Of a stretch of DNA of 64,000 nucleotides, positions 50,015 to 62,520 are shown piece after piece. The translations under genes and the position numbers were made by a program. Numbering within the stretch: the stretch's first letter is position 1; the number at the start of each line of letters is the position of its first letter. The notes beneath the pieces are model-generated. The model did no database searches and was not told where the DNA came from. It saw nothing but the letters and a program-made list of their open reading frames with translations. Location: contig CP154956.1 of assembly GCA_039621445.1 (NCBI GenBank), positions 50,963,204 through 51,027,203 on the forward strand, written 5' to 3'. This stretch comes from Euglena gracilis. Its lineage: Eukaryota > Euglenida > Euglenophyceae > Euglenales.

Positions 50015-51432
50015 TCTAGTTTCTCCAGAGCCCTTAGGTTACCCGCAACTCCCCGCCAGTCCAGAGATATGGCTCGAGAAAAAGTTGTCTACCGTTTTTT
50101 TTTTCTTCGGGAAAATTGCAGGGTCATTTGGGTCAAAACATCGAAAAATTCAAAATATCTCAAAAACGCTGCGGAGTCGAGAAAAAGTAAAGAGGACCTC
50201 TTTCCACAACTTTGGGACGCCCTATCGATTGGTATGCGTGGTTTGGGCCAACTCCTAGGCTGAGATACTGCCGTTTTGCGGTTTTGGGCCAGTTTTGTCA
50301 GTTTTGGCCATTTCGGGCCTGTTCGGGGCCTGAAACCGTAAATTGGCCGCATCTCGGGCTGGATGAAAGGGGGTCAATCATGAGGTTTTGGGGGGGGGGT
50401 TGACCGTTTTTTGAGGTTCCCGGGGCCTGGTTGTGCAATTTTGGGCCAGTTTTGGGTATTTGGGGACCCCTGCGGGGGGTCCGAGGGCGGCTGGGCGAGG
50501 GGGGTCGGCAGGCTGGTTGGGACCCAATTTTTTTTGCTCAAAAACATTTTTTTTTCCACTTTAGAACATCAAAAAAGTGTTTTTGAGCGAAAAAATTTTT
50601 TACAACGCGGACCCCCCCCATGCCCCCCCTGGCTGGGGCCCGCCCCCCCCCATGGCCGGTGTATTTGGCCATTTTTGGGTCAAAAAATTGAAATAAAATT
50701 CGAATTTTTTTTTTGCCCAAAACCATGTTTTTTGACCTCCTGGACCCGAAAATAGTGTTTTCGAGCCGAAAATGAGCGGTTTTTTTTTTGACCCCCGGCC
50801 CCCGTTTTGGGCCTGAAACCAATGGATCATTTTAGGGTCAAAAAAGTCTGAAAAATTCGAAATTTTTTTGCCCAAAACGATGTTTTTTTTGCCTCCCGGA
50901 CCCGGAAAAAGTGTTTTTGAGCCGAAAATGAGCGTTTTTCAACACCCCGCCCCCGGGCCGGGCTGGACCGCCGGGCCGGGGTGGTCTCCCAAAGAGCTCA
51001 GCTCTACGTCACACCCTGGTCCCTTTATGGGTGGCGAAGCTTACTCCTGGCGAAACCCCCCCCTCGACCCCCCCCATTGCCCCCCGGGGTCGGGGCCACC
51101 AGGAGAACCGACGGATTATCACCATGATCCCGGCCCGGTTCCCGGATTTTTTTTTCTTCAGTCGCGAGCGACTGGATTTCTAGTTTCCAAATCACATGGG
51201 TTTGACTCCCAACTCCCCACCAGGCCCGAGTTATTCACGCGCGAAGGGTCTAAACTGGGTAGGATCGACCCGCCCCTCTTTTTAAGCCCCCTTTGGACTC
51301 TGCCATTTCGGCCAAAAAAATGTCAATTTTCAAAATATCTCCAAAATGAAGCGAAATCAAAGGAAGCGTCTGGAGACCTAATTTGAAGCCCTCGGAATGC
51401 CCTATCCAGCCATATTTTGATTTCCCCGCAAC
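50015..51432. repeat. Diverged spacer-family repeats
   Basis: Units with CGCAACTCCCCGCCAGxCC, GAGATAxGGC, CCCAAAACGATGTTTTTTxGCC and CCTCCCGGACCCGGAAAAA at 50040, 50690 and 50870. Then GGATTATCACCATGATCCCGG and AGTCGCGAGCGACTGGATT as at 6866-6925. Non-coding. Confidence 0.65.
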
Positions 51433-52628
51433 CAGGCACCTATGCCGACCGCAGCCGACCGCAGCCGACCGCAGCCGACCGCGGCCGACCGCGGGTTTCA
51501 GGACTGTCATAGGTGGGGTGCCGACCGCAGCCGACCGCAGCCGACCGCAGCCGACCGCAGCCGACCGCGCAACTTTTTTTCTGATTGATGTCAATTTTTC
51601 AGTGAGAATGAGGAATTAGGCTCATTTTTATCCCAGATGTTGAGATTTTTCTGGCTCATCTGGCTCATGTTGTCACTTTTGGCCACTTTTGGCCATTTTT
51701 GGTCGCTTTTGTCCCCTTTTGGCCCATTTGTCACCATAATTCACCCATTTTGACCTATTTTGACATTTTTTTGGCCACTTTTTGCCCACCTCTTGTAATT
51801 TTGGGCCATTTTGTCCTGCTCTTTGGCCATTTTGGGCCATTTTGGGCCATTTTTGACCATTTAAAGCCATTTTCGACCTTTTCTTTTGCTATTTTTGCCC
51901 ATTTTTTGGTCTCTTTTTGGTCCAATTTGACCATTTTGAGCATTTTGCGCCAGTTTGTTGCCAAAAGTGAACAAAAGCTGCTAAAATGACCCAAATTGGC
52001 CAAAAGCAGGGTCATTTTGGGCCATTTTTGGCTTTTTTGGACCACTTTGGGCATTTTTTTTGTTATTTTTGTCTGCTTTTGGAACTTTTGGCCATTTTAA
52101 CCATTTTTTTTTTACCACTTTTAGACCATTTTTAGGTCACGTTTGACTGCTCTTCATGTCAAAAGCAACAAAAAGACGTTTAAAGCGGCCTGAAAGTGGC
52201 CAGAAGTGGGTAAAAATGGCCAACAGCAGAGAAAAGTGGTCAAAAGTGGGTTAAAGAGGCCAAAAGTGGTCAAAAGAGGTCAAAGCAAAGCAAAAGCTGG
52301 CCAAAAGCAGCCAAAACACAGCAAAAATTGGGCAAAAGCAACAAAAGTGACCAAAAGAAAGCAAAAGGCAGGAAATAACGGGCAAAGGCAGCAAAAATCG
52401 ACCAAAAGTTGGCAACAGTGGCCAAAAGCAGTCCAAAACATCAAAAACTGGCCAAAAGCAGCAAAAAGTGGCCAAAAGTCGGCAACAGTGGATTGTGTGA
52501 TTGTAATATATGCTCATTTTTTGTTGGCCTGCCCCCCACCTACAGCCAACTACTTTGCCGACCGCTGCCGACCGCTGCCGACCGCAGCCGACCGCGGGCT
52601 AAAATTTGGAATCTGTCATAGGTGCTTG
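51433..52628. mobile_element. hAT-like element with GCCGACCGCA word arrays and satellite-like interior
   Basis: TIR CAGGCACCTATG / CATAGGTGCTTG (one mismatch) with the 8-bp TSD CCCGCAAC (51425-51432, 52629-52636). The uninserted phrase CCCGCAACTCCCCGCC is seen at 7149 and 50041. Arrays of GCCGACCGCA: two groups of five at the left and four at the right, all in one orientation. The interior (51680-52490) is TTTTGGCCATTTTGGCC then its approximate inverse AAAAGTGGCCAAAAGCAG. No transposase. The 8-bp TSD and CAGG terminus fit hAT. Confidence 0.85.
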
Positions 52629-52636
52629 CCCGCAAC

Positions 52637-53110
52637 TCCCCACCTAGCCCGAGATATGGCCGTTTTCGGCCAATATGGCCGTTCTGTACATTTTTCCCAC
52701 TGTTCGACTTAGCCGTTTTGGGCCAAAAAAAGTCAAAAAAATCGGAAAAAATTTTGTTCGAAACGATGTTTTTTGGCCTCCCAGACCCGGAAAAACTGTT
52801 CTTGAGCCGAAAATAAGCGTTTTTCGACCCCCCGGCCCGGCCCAGGCTGGGCAGCCGGCCGAGCCGCCGTCCGGGGGTCCCGCGGGACCCCCCCCCCATG
52901 TGCCTGGACCCCCTTGTGTTTTGTAGTCCAGATCCCGGACCCCCTCCCCCCCTCGAACTGGACCGGTCCAGTTGAGTTCGCAACTCGGCAGGGGGGTCCC
53001 ACGGGACCAGGTTTTGAATAATGATTCATAAGCGCGCACCCACCCCTTCATTGACCAGGGTGTGACGTAGAGCTGAGCTCTTTGTGAGACTACCCCGGCG
53101 GCCGGCGGCC
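52637..53110. repeat. Spacer-family repeat, end module
   Basis: GAGATATGGCCGTTTTCGGCC, CCAAAAAAAGTC, CCTCCCAGACCCGGAAAAAC, GC-rich GGTCCCGCGGGACC, then CACCCCTTCATTGACC and GTAGAGCTGAGCTCTTTG, the inverse of the module at 49262-49295. Confidence 0.6.
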
Positions 53111-54240
53111 TGGCCCGCCTCCATTAGTTTGTGTGTGAAGCCTGTGCTTAGGACACCGGTTCTGGCGTGGACACAGTTTGAAACTGCGTGTTCAACATTT
53201 TGTTGATGACATAACAGTCGTCCTTAACCCCACACTCCCCCCCCGACCTCCTCCCCACGCCATTTTACCCCCTCCCCCATTTCATCACGTCATGTCAAGC
53301 TGGCCTCACCAAATTTCTTGAGTTTTCTTTCAGCCCAAAAATTCAGCCCAAAACCGCCAAAATTGCAAAATTTTCTGGATCCCAAAACCCAAAAAAAATA
53401 CACAAAAAATATAAAAAAAATCAGAAAATCGTGGGTAAAAACCACCGAAAAAGCTTTTTTTGCACCCCCCCCCCCCGCCTAAAAGTGATGATTTTGTCAA
53501 ATTCACCCAAAACCGAAAAAATTTTCAGGGGAGTTTTGTCGCAACCGCCTGGACCGACCAAAGTTTTTTTCACTCCCCGCAGACCCCCCCCCCGCACCCT
53601 TGTGGGACCCCCCTGCTAGCTTGGGGGGTATTTGGAACCGCAATTGCCCTATATTTTGCCAAGATGGATTCCAAGTTCAAGGAGGTCAAAAGAAGAAATC
53701 ACGAGAATATTCTTGAAACTGTTTCATTAATTATTTTTATGAAATAATTTTAATTTAATTATTCTTAATTATTTCACAGGAATATTAACCGAAAGGTTGT
53801 ACATTTTGAGTCCTCGCCATTTCAACAATCGCAACGCCTGACAGGTGCGCCCATCGAGTGCATGATAGATGATAGAGCCAAGGATTGTTGAAGTGATGGC
53901 ATTGTCGCTAGCAATGAAAAAAAAAATGGAGTTGCAAAAATCTGGAACGTTGTGGTTTGATTGCCAAGTGTTTTTTCAAAGTCACCATTTTTTGTCGGTT
54001 TTTGATTGCACTGCCCCCCCCCCCCGTTCTCACTGGGGGGGAACAGTACAGCGTTAGGACACTTTTTGTGAAGGATTCTTGGAGCAAAGACAGAAAAACG
54101 AATTTTTTTTGGTTGGTTTCAGGTGCTCTCATTCCTGTCAAACTCCAAACCAACGCCAAAAGGGCTGCGGGGGATTTCAAAGTTTCAAGTCTGTGAACCA
54201 AAAGGCCTGATTTTGGCTTTTTAGGTTGCCTTGTTTAACT
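53111..54240. other. Weakly repetitive region with exon-like pieces
   Basis: 53664-53745 reads MDSKFKEVKRRNHENILETV on the plus strand, then an AT-rich GAAATAATTTTAATTTAATT stretch with a possible acceptor TTTCACAG at 53779. 54114-54195 reads LVSGALIPVKLQTNAKRAAG after a possible acceptor TTTCAG (see 25064-25132). No domain recognised. Confidence 0.35.
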
Positions 54241-54393
54241 TTGGTTGGTTAGTTCATGGCCCATGGGAACAGTGAGGGGGGGACCTTGTCCCCCCTTAGG
54301 GGGGTTTAAGGTTCTCCTTAAACCCCCCTGCGCTTATAGCGGACCTCCGGCGGCGGGGGGCGCGCTTCTATTTGGACCCTATTGCGCGATTTT

Positions 54394-54411
54394 TTTTTTT
54401 TTTTTTTTTTT

Positions 54412-54452
<41 letters not shown>

Positions 54453-54545
54453 TTTGATTTTATTTTTTTTTTTTATTTTTGTTTTTATTTTTTTACTAAT
54501 TTTTTTATTTTTTTTTTTTTTTTTTTTATTTTTTTTTTTTTTTGG
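54394..54545. repeat. Poly-T tract of about 150 nt
   Basis: T runs with scattered A and G. Flanked by paired phrases GCGCTTxTAGCGGACxxCCG (54330 and 54580) and GGCCCCATGGGAACAGTGA (54260 and 54605), so the tract sits inside a TIR-type element. Confidence 0.8.
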
Positions 54546-55680
54546 TTGATTCCTTAGAAATCCTGTGAAAATGGGGGGTGCGCTTGTAGCGGACTGCCGT
54601 CCTCTGGCCCCATGGGAACAGTGACCCCCCCCCCTAATAGAAGCACGGGGCCGCTACAAGCGCAGGGTCCAAATAAAAGCGCACCCCCCGCCGCCAAAGT
54701 GGGCGGGAACAACAAAGGGGGGGAGCATGGTAGTGCCAAGTATTGGTTAAAAAAGAAGATGGGGACAACAAGAATAACAATTTGGTGAATCAACTGTGGA
54801 CATTATCCAACAGTTCAGCGATTGAATGACCACGAAGTGCATGATGCAGGTTCAGATTTTGGTTTGTGGTCGGCCGCTTTGCTCCCCTCCCCCTTGCCGG
54901 CTGAGTTTTATTCATACTGAGATTTAAACCCACGTCATATCTTTGAAACAACCACTGAAGCCGTGGGCGCTGTGCCACTGTCCAATGAAATGGCCAAAGC
55001 ATATTTTGCCACTACCTCCAATGTTTTTTAACACGTGGTAATTTTTCATCGACGTGTTGGTTTGCACACAGAGAGTTTTTGGTGGCGATTCTGTGTCGGA
55101 AGTCATTGGCTCCAACTCCACACCCATTTGACCTGGTCCCCGGATTTTGATTCTTTTTCTGAACAGTTTGCAGTGGATGGCTACTTCCAAGGAAGGAGTC
55201 AGTTTTTGTGTCTGGGGATTTGTTGCGGAGATGCATTGTGTGATGCATAATGGATGTGTGTATGTGGTATAAGATAAGATAAGATAAGATAAGATATCAC
55301 GTTTTGGAATTTTTTTACAGCAACGTTTAATTCCACCCAGGCTTTTGTTTTGTGATAGGGCGACCACTGGTAACGTCAACGGCCACCCTTGCTTCCAGGC
55401 CACAGACAAAACTTGCTTTCGCACCAGAGGTGTGCTTCAGATGTGATCCACTTTTTTGTATGGCTCTCTCTCTCCTTCGTTGTGCCAAAAGCATAGCAAT
55501 ATTCATCAGACGATCTTTCGGAGAGTAGAAAATCGGATCGGCAGGGCAAAAGTGCAGAAAAACGCCTGAGATGCCATTATTGTGAACTAGTGTTTTTTAC
55601 TTCCCCAGCAAGATTTGATTTTTGCTGAATTTATTTGACTGAAAATTCCGCATTTTGGGCCTGATTTCCTCCTGAGACAA
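54546..55680. other. Spacer with a GATAA microsatellite
   Basis: GATAAGATAAGATAAGATAA at 55271-55295. 54905-54985 on the minus strand has a B-box-like GTGGGTTTAAATCTC and may be a tRNA remnant. Open minus frame 54924-55424 has no recognised domain. Confidence 0.35.
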
Positions 55681-55960
55681 TATGTACCATGCCCCCCCCC
55701 CAAGCTATTTCCGTCCCCGGGACCCTTACAGCCCGGGGACCTTTACGGCCCAATGGGAACATTACGAGGGGGGGAATGTATGCATGCATGTATGTATGTA
55801 TGTATGTATGTATGTATGTATGTATGTATGTATGTGTGTATGTATGTATGTATGTATGTATGTATGTATGTATGTATGTCTGTATGTATGTATGTATGTA
55901 TGTATGTATGTATGTATGTATGTATGTATGTATGTATGTATGTATGTATGTATGTATGTA

Positions 55961-56248
55961 TGTGTATTTTAGTCGGGTGCCGACCCCACCCCGGGGGGGG
56001 TGCCTGCCTGGCACTCCAAGGCACTCCCGATCCGACCCCCCCCCCCCCCGGGGGGGGGAGGGGACACAGCCAAAAGTGCCCTAGCACAACCCCGGCGCCG
56101 AAGGCGCCGGGGAGCCAAAAATGGCCTATTTTCAAAGGAATGTGCCTGGGCACAGGCCGTAATCCGACCCCCCCCCCCGGGTAGTGCCTGCCTGGGCAGG
56201 CACTCCGGACCCCCCCTCCCCCCCGGGGTTGGTAAAAAACAGCCTGGT
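55961..56248. repeat. GC-rich island inside the microsatellite, copy 1
   Basis: GGTGCCTGCCTGGCACTCC, a GGCGCCGAAGGCGCC hairpin, TAGTGCCTGCCTGGGCAGG, GGGGTTGGTAAAAAACAGCC. Nearly identical to 57178-57477. Microsatellite lies on both sides of each copy. Confidence 0.85.
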
Positions 56249-56945
56249 ATGTATGTATGTATGTATGTATGTATGTATGTATGTATGTATGTATGTATGT
56301 ATGTATGTATGTATGTACGTATGTATGTATGTATGTATGTATGTATGTATGTATGTATGTATGTGTGTGTGTATGTATGTATGTATGTATGTATGTATGT
56401 ATGTATGCATGTATGTATGCATGTATGTATGTATGTATGTATGTATGTATGTATGTATGTATGTATGTATGTATGTATGTATGTCTGTCTGTATGTATGT
56501 CTGTATGTATGTATGTATGTCTGTCTGTCTGTCTGTATGTCTGTCTGTATGTATGTATGTATGTATGTATGTATGTATGTATGTCTGTATGTCTGTCTGT
56601 CTGTCTGTCTGTATGGGTGTATGTATGTATGGGTGTATGTATGTATGTTTGTTTGTCTGTGTGTCTGTATGTATGTATGTATGTCTGTCTGTCTGTCTGT
56701 ATGTATGTCTGTCTGTATGTCTGTTATGGATGGATGGATGTACGTACGTACGTATGTCTGTATGTATGTATGTATGTATGTATGTATGTCTGTATGTATG
56801 TCTGTATGTATGTATGTAGGTATGTATGTCTGTATGTCTGTCTTTGTATGTATGTTATGTATGTCTGTCTGTATGTCTGTATGTATGTATGTGTGTCTGT
56901 ATGTCTGTCTGTATGTCTGTATGTCTGTATGTATGTATGTATGTA

Positions 56946-56996
<51 letters not shown>

Positions 56997-57045
56997 ATGT
57001 ATGTCTGTATGTCTGTCTGTATGTATGTCTGTCTGTCTGTATGTA

Positions 57046-57108
<63 letters not shown>

Positions 57109-57177
57109 ATGTCTGTCTGTCTGTATGTCTGTCTGTATGTATGTATGTATGTATGTATGTATGTATGTATGTATGTC

Positions 57178-57477
57178 CACCCCGGGGGGGGGTGCCTGCC
57201 TGGCACTCCAAGGCACTCCCGATCCGACCCCCCCCCGGGGGGGGGTAGGGCACACAGCCAAAAGTGCCCTAGCACAACCCCGGCGCCGAAGGCGCCGGGG
57301 AGCCAAAAATGGCCTATTTTCAAAGGAATGTGCCTGGGCACAGGCCGTAATCCGCCCCCCCCCCCCGGGTAGTGCCTGCCAGGGCAGGCACTCCGGACCC
57401 CCCCTCCCCGGGTAGTGCCTGCCTGGGCAGGCACTCCGGACCCCCCCTCCCCCCCGGGGTTGGTAAAAAACAGCCTG
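57178..57477. repeat. GC-rich island inside the microsatellite, copy 2
   Basis: As 55961-56248 with an extra copy of the GTAGTGCCTGCCxGGGCAGG phrase. Two identical islands with the same repeat on both sides suggest duplication of island plus microsatellite. Confidence 0.85.
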
Positions 57478-57788
57478 GTATGTATGTATGTATGTATGTA
57501 TGTATGTATGTATGTATGTATGTATGTATGTATGTATGTATGTATGTATGTATGTATGTATGTATGTATGTATGTATGTATGTATGTATGTATGTATGTA
57601 TGCATGTATGTATGTATGTATGTATGTATGTCTGTATGTATGTCTGTATATGTGTATATATGTCTGTATGTCTGTATGTATGTATGTATGTATGTATGTA
57701 TGTATGTATGTCTGTATGTCTGTCTGTCTGTCTGTCTGTATGTCTGTATGTATGTATGTCTGTCTGTATGTCTGTATGTCTGTATGTA

Positions 57789-57871
<83 letters not shown>

Positions 57872-58235
57872 ATGTCTGTATGTCTGTATGTCTGTCTGTC
57901 TGTCTGTCTGTGTCTGTCTGTATGTGTCTGTCTGTCTGTCTGTATGTGTCTGTCTGTCTGTCTGTCTGTGTATGTATGTATGTATGTATCTCTGTATGTC
58001 TGTCTGTATCTATGTATGTCTGTATGTCTGTCTGTATGTCTGTATGTCTTTCTGTATGTATTTATGTATGTATGTCTGTATGTATGTCTGTATGTATGTA
58101 TGTCTGTATGTATGTCTATGTATGTATGTCTGTATGTCTGTATGTCTGTATGTATGTATGTATGTCTGTCTGTCTGTCCTGTCTGTCGTCTGTCTGTCTG
58201 TATGTGTCTGTAGTCCTGTCTGGTCTGTCTGTCTT

Positions 58236-58274
<39 letters not shown>

Positions 58275-58275
58275 T

Positions 58276-58350
<75 letters not shown>

Positions 58351-60072
58351 TTCTGTCTGTATGTATGTATGTATGTATGTATGTATGTATGTATGTATGT
58401 ATGTATGTATGTATGTATGTATGTATGTATGTATGTCTGTCTGTGTGTCTGTCTGTATGTCTGTATTTCTTTATGTCTGTCTGTATGTATGTCTGTCTGT
58501 TTGTATGGCTGGATGTCCGTCCGTACCGTATGTCTGTATGTACGTACGTATGTATGTATGTATGTATGTATGTATGTGTCTGCATGTCTGTCTGTATGTC
58601 TGTCTGTCTGTATATATGTATGTATGTCTGTATGTCTGTATGTATCTGTCTGTCTGTCTGTATGTATGAATGTATGTATGTCTGTATGTCTGTCTGTATG
58701 TGTGTCTGTATGTCTGTATGTATGTCTGTCTGTCTGTCTGTCTGTATGTCTGTCTGTCTGTCTGTCTATATGTCTGTCTGTCTGCTGTATGTCTGTCTGT
58801 ATGTATGTATGTATGTATGCATGTCTGTCTGTCTGTCTGTCTGTCTGTCTGCCTGTCTGCCTGCCTGTCTGTCTTTCTGTATGTATGTATGTGTCTGTCT
58901 GTCTGTCTGTCTGTCTGTATGTATGTATGTAGGCATGTATGTATGGTATGTACGTACGTATGTCTGTATTTCTGTATGTATGTATGTATGTATGTATGTA
59001 TGTATGTATGTATGTACGTACGTACGTACGTATGTATTTATGTATGTATGTATGTATGTATGTATGTATGTATGTATGTATGTATGTATGTGTGTATGTT
59101 TGTATGTATGTATGTATGTCTGTATGTATGTATGTATGTATGTATGTCTGTCTGTATGTATGTATGTCTCTATGTATGTATGTAGGTATGTATGTATGTC
59201 TGTATGTATGTATGTATTGTCTGTCTGTATGTATGTATGTCTGTATGTATGTCTGTCGTATGTATGTCTGTATGTATGTATGTCTGTATGTATGTCTGTA
59301 TGTCTGTCTGTGTCTGTATGTATGTATGTATGTAGTATGTATGTCTGTATGTATGTATGTATGTATGTATGTATGTGTGTATGTGTGTATGTATGTATGT
59401 TTGTATGTATGTATGTATGTATGTCTGTATGTCTGTCTCTATGTCTGTATGTATGTATGTATGTATGTATGTATGTATGTATGTATGTGTGTATGTATGT
59501 ATGTACGCATGCATGTATGTATGTATGCATGTGTGTATGTATGTGTGTATGTATGTCTGTATGTATGTCTGCATGTATGTGCGGATGTATGTATGTGTCC
59601 ATGGATGTATGTATGTATGTATGTATGTATGTATGTATGTATGCATGTATGTATGTATGTATGTATGTATGTATGTATGTACTGTAAGTATGTATGTATG
59701 TATGTATGTATGTATGTATGTATGTATGTATGTATGTATGTATGTATGTATGTATGTATGTATGTATGTATGTATGTATGTATGTATGTATGTATTGTTG
59801 TTTGGATGGTATGAATGTATGTATGTATGTTTGTTTTTTTGTATGTATGTATGTATGTATGTATGTATGTATGTATGTATGTATGTATGTATGTATGTAT
59901 GTATGTATGTATGTATGTATGTATGTATGTATGTATGTATGTGTGTATGTATGTATGTACGCATGCATGTATGTATGTATGCATGTGTGTATGTATGTGT
60001 GTATGTATGTCTGTATGTATGTCTGCATGTATGTGCGGATGTATGTATGTGTGCATGGATGCATGCATGTAC

Positions 60073-60257
60073 CCACATACCCAGGTACCTTGGGACCTCA
60101 ATACGGCCACTCTGAGGGACAATTGGGGGGGGGGGGGCTGTCAAACCAAATTGGCCTTCGGCACCAAAGGCGCCAAAAGAAATTGCATACTTTGAGATTG
60201 GTATTCCAAGAATTGCCAAAAAAATTTTCGTTAAGCGGGGACACTTTGAGTATCTTC
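60073..60257. other. Flank with G-run and GGCACCAAAGGCGCC hairpin
   Basis: TACCTTGGGACC, a 12-G run, and CTTCGGCACCAAAGGCGCC. Probably the far end of the element that carried the microsatellite. Confidence 0.4.
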
Positions 60258-60424
60258 GTATGCATGCATGCATGCATGCATGCATGTATAAACGTATATG
60301 CGTGTGATTGCCTGCATGTATGCGTGTATGCATGCATGCTCGCGCGCGTGTGTTCCATAACATGGTGTATTAAAATTGAATCTTTTGGTCATTATCATCA
60401 GTTGATATGTTTGGTATGCTATAG

Positions 60425-60652
60425 AATGAAGAAGTTTTTGCATTCAAATTTCTGAAGCTTTTTGGAATTCCCTGCACTGATTCTCCTGCCTGTTCTCAGC
60501 CAATTGATCACCTTGGCCGTCAAGTCGAAGCAGGAGCATTTCAGGTTGATATCAATGATATGCAGGGGACTCTGCGTCCCAGTGCTACCCCCTCATCTAT
60601 TTTGAATGCTCCTGTGAACCATAGAGGTTTTGACAGGCAAAGTAGCGGTTAA
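60425..60652 (+). CDS. Exon-like frame, 75 codons, unrecognised
   Basis: After a possible acceptor (GCTATAG) the frame reads NEEVFAFKFLKLFGIPCTD, SQPIDHLGRQVEAGAFQVD and ends DRQSSG stop. Balanced composition without repeats, unlike most of the window. Likely a terminal exon or relic of a host gene. No family recognised. Confidence 0.35.
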   Translation, partial: NEEVFAFKFLKLFGIPCTDSPACSQPIDHLGRQVEAGAFQVDINDMQGTLRPSATPSSILNAPVNHRGFDRQSSG

Positions 60653-60878
60653 AATTTCTGATTTTGTGAAAGATTTTGACAAATCATTCGACTTTTTTTG
60701 TCTAAAAAATCATTCCTGATTTGTTTGTTGCAGATTTGAGAGAGTCAAAAAATGAGGGATAGTTTCCCAGATTTTAATTCCAGTATTCAGACCATGATGA
60801 CTGAATCTTTTAAATCTAGTCTCTGCATGTATTGAAGGGAATTGTGAGGCTCAGCTGGCAGACCGAACACCTGCGGCT

Positions 60879-61091
60879 TTGTCTCCGGTCTTTCTTCAGG
60901 CCCACGCTGCTCTCACCAGTACTGTTTCTGAGCTACCTTGGTTGACAAATTTCTTTGCCACGGCTTTGGAGGATGCGGTCTTTCTCTTCCTCGCGCTCAT
61001 TGCTGTCCCAGTCCTCTTGGTCTCTGTCTCGGCCGTGTTGAAGGGTGTGCACGGCATGCCACGGCATGCTAATTGTTGCCTGTTTATTTGA
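60879..61091 (+). CDS. Hypothetical small membrane protein or exon, 70 aa
   Basis: MSPVFLQAHAALTSTVSELP, then a hydrophobic segment AVFLFLALIAVPVLLVSVS, then a short basic tail. One predicted membrane span. No family; may be an exon of the same locus as 60425-60652. Confidence 0.3.
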   Translation: MSPVFLQAHAALTSTVSELPWLTNFFATALEDAVFLFLALIAVPVLLVSVSAVLKGVHGMPRHANCCLFI

Positions 61092-61139
61092 AAAGGTGCT
61101 GGGCAGGACGTAATGTCAGGAGAACCCACTCTCCCACTT

Positions 61140-62310
61140 TTTTTTAAGGTTAGGGTCCATCGGTCTCGGAGCTTTTCCCATTGTCACCACCCTATCAAAG
61201 ATTTATGATTCTTGTCCAGCGGCCCAAAGGGCCTCTGGACAACTGTGTATTTCTTCACCTTGGTTGGTGTCAAAAATGGGCTGAGAATGAGCAAGTCAGA
61301 GTAGGCCTGCCCAGGTTGAATTTCAGGTACCAAAACCAAATTTGTTGCATCATTTGCTTGTTTTGTGTTTTTTTCCCCCGGTTGGTTCGAGTTTGAACCC
61401 ATCAAAGGCCTGGGTTTAGCTGTGTCCTCTTTGGGGGGGGGGGGGAGGGTAGCCCGATTATCCCCGCCTGAGCAGGACCCTTGGGGGGGGGAGGCGGCAT
61501 TAAGTTACGGGCTTACCATTGTGCTGATTCCAATGAAATTCTTTTCTGCCAGCCACCAGAGCAGCCGAACACAAAATTGAATCGTTCCATGGGGGGGGTG
61601 AGTTCCAGGGCTTGAAAAATGGCGGCTGAACCCGCAGGCGTTCCAAATCATATGGGCAACACCTGCCGATACCTGCCAGTGGTGAATCAAATCCAGGGCA
61701 TCCCTGGATTATGCAGTTCAGCTGGGATGAAAAGATCTGAAACTTGACACGGGGGGTGGTCACTCAGGGCCAATCTCAAACGATGCAGAAGCTGGACAAA
61801 GTACTTCCAGAGGTGGTCTCAAGAAATACCAAATCCATCTGAGCTGTAATTTTTGTGAATGCTCTGGGCTGGCAGCCATTTTTCCAACAGAAAACAAAAT
61901 TTCTCCTCCCAAATAATATACCCCCCACCAAATAATTTATCCCCCGGCCAGGGACTTCGGCAGCCCAAAAAATACATAACCCCCCCCCCTCCCTCCTCAC
62001 CCCAGGGGAGGAACTGCTTAATTTCTGTCCAAAAACGACACATTTTGACCAAAATGAGAGGTACCAAAATTTCATGTGTGTAAAAATATGCTTTTTTGAG
62101 CATGTCTGTTCGATTTTGAATTTTTTTTTGCCCAAACAATATCCCCCCCCCCCCAAATGATACACTCCTATTCAGTTTCCCACCCCCTGGGTATATTACG
62201 GGGGGGGGGGGGGGCGCCAAGGTTCCATCTGGTTGGGGAAAAAATCCCCTAGGTCTGTCCCATTCATTCGCCATCGAAAGCACCTTCATTTCTGATTTTT
62301 TCCTCATTCT
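61140..62310. other. Non-coding region with a C-run TIR module
   Basis: 61905-62165 has AAATAATxTATCCCCC words at both ends (CCCAAATAATATACCCCC; CAATATCCCCCC; AAATGATACAC) and GGGTATATTACGGGGG. No gene supported; frames here are not conserved with anything recognisable. Confidence 0.4.
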
Positions 62311-62319
62311 GTTTTATGC

Positions 62320-62520
62320 ATGAAGCCCATTTTTTGTGATTGCCACGTTTTCAAATTAACAACTTCCGATGCCTCCCAAGTTCATGTTTTGAATGACGGT
62401 GTGTCCTCAATATCCAATTCGCCTCTGTCTGTGGTCTGTCTGCGTCTCTCTGGGCTTCAGGTGAGTCTGGAGAGAGCAACTCGACGACAGCAGACCGTCA
62501 ATTCAAAAATGATCAGGTGT
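62320..62520 (+). CDS. Exon-like frame with donor sites
   Basis: MKPIFCDCHVFKLTTSDASQ, then VHVLNDGVSS and CLRLSGLQ, ending at a good donor CTTCAG/GTGAGTCTGG (62459/62460); a second possible donor is at 62517 (GATCAG/GTGTGC). Possible acceptors TTGATTTTGCAG (62710) and ATGAATCAG (62599) lie downstream. Suggests an intron-bearing host gene of unknown function. Confidence 0.3.

Larger units (their letters stand above)
55783..60072. repeat. 4.3-kb ATGT/CTGT microsatellite in three blocks
   Basis: Blocks 55783-55960, 56249-57177 and 57478-60072 consist of ATGT units interspersed with runs of CTGT and rare CCGT, ACGT, TTGT. The 4-base period has no stop in any frame on either strand, giving frames up to 771 residues (YVCM/SVCL or HTYI), which are not genes. 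A 130-bp variant pattern at 59486-59600 recurs at 59940-60060, evidence of internal segmental duplication. Smaller ATGC-rich array at 60258-60345. Confidence 0.95.

Noticed and set aside
54905-54985. Possible tRNA on the minus strand
   Set aside because: A B-box-like GTGGGTTTAAATCTC is present but acceptor and anticodon stems do not pair convincingly.
55783-60072. Open frames up to 771 residues (YVCM, SVCL and HTYI repeats) on both strands
   Set aside because: They result from a tetranucleotide repeat without stop codons; no initiation context, composition or family supports a protein.
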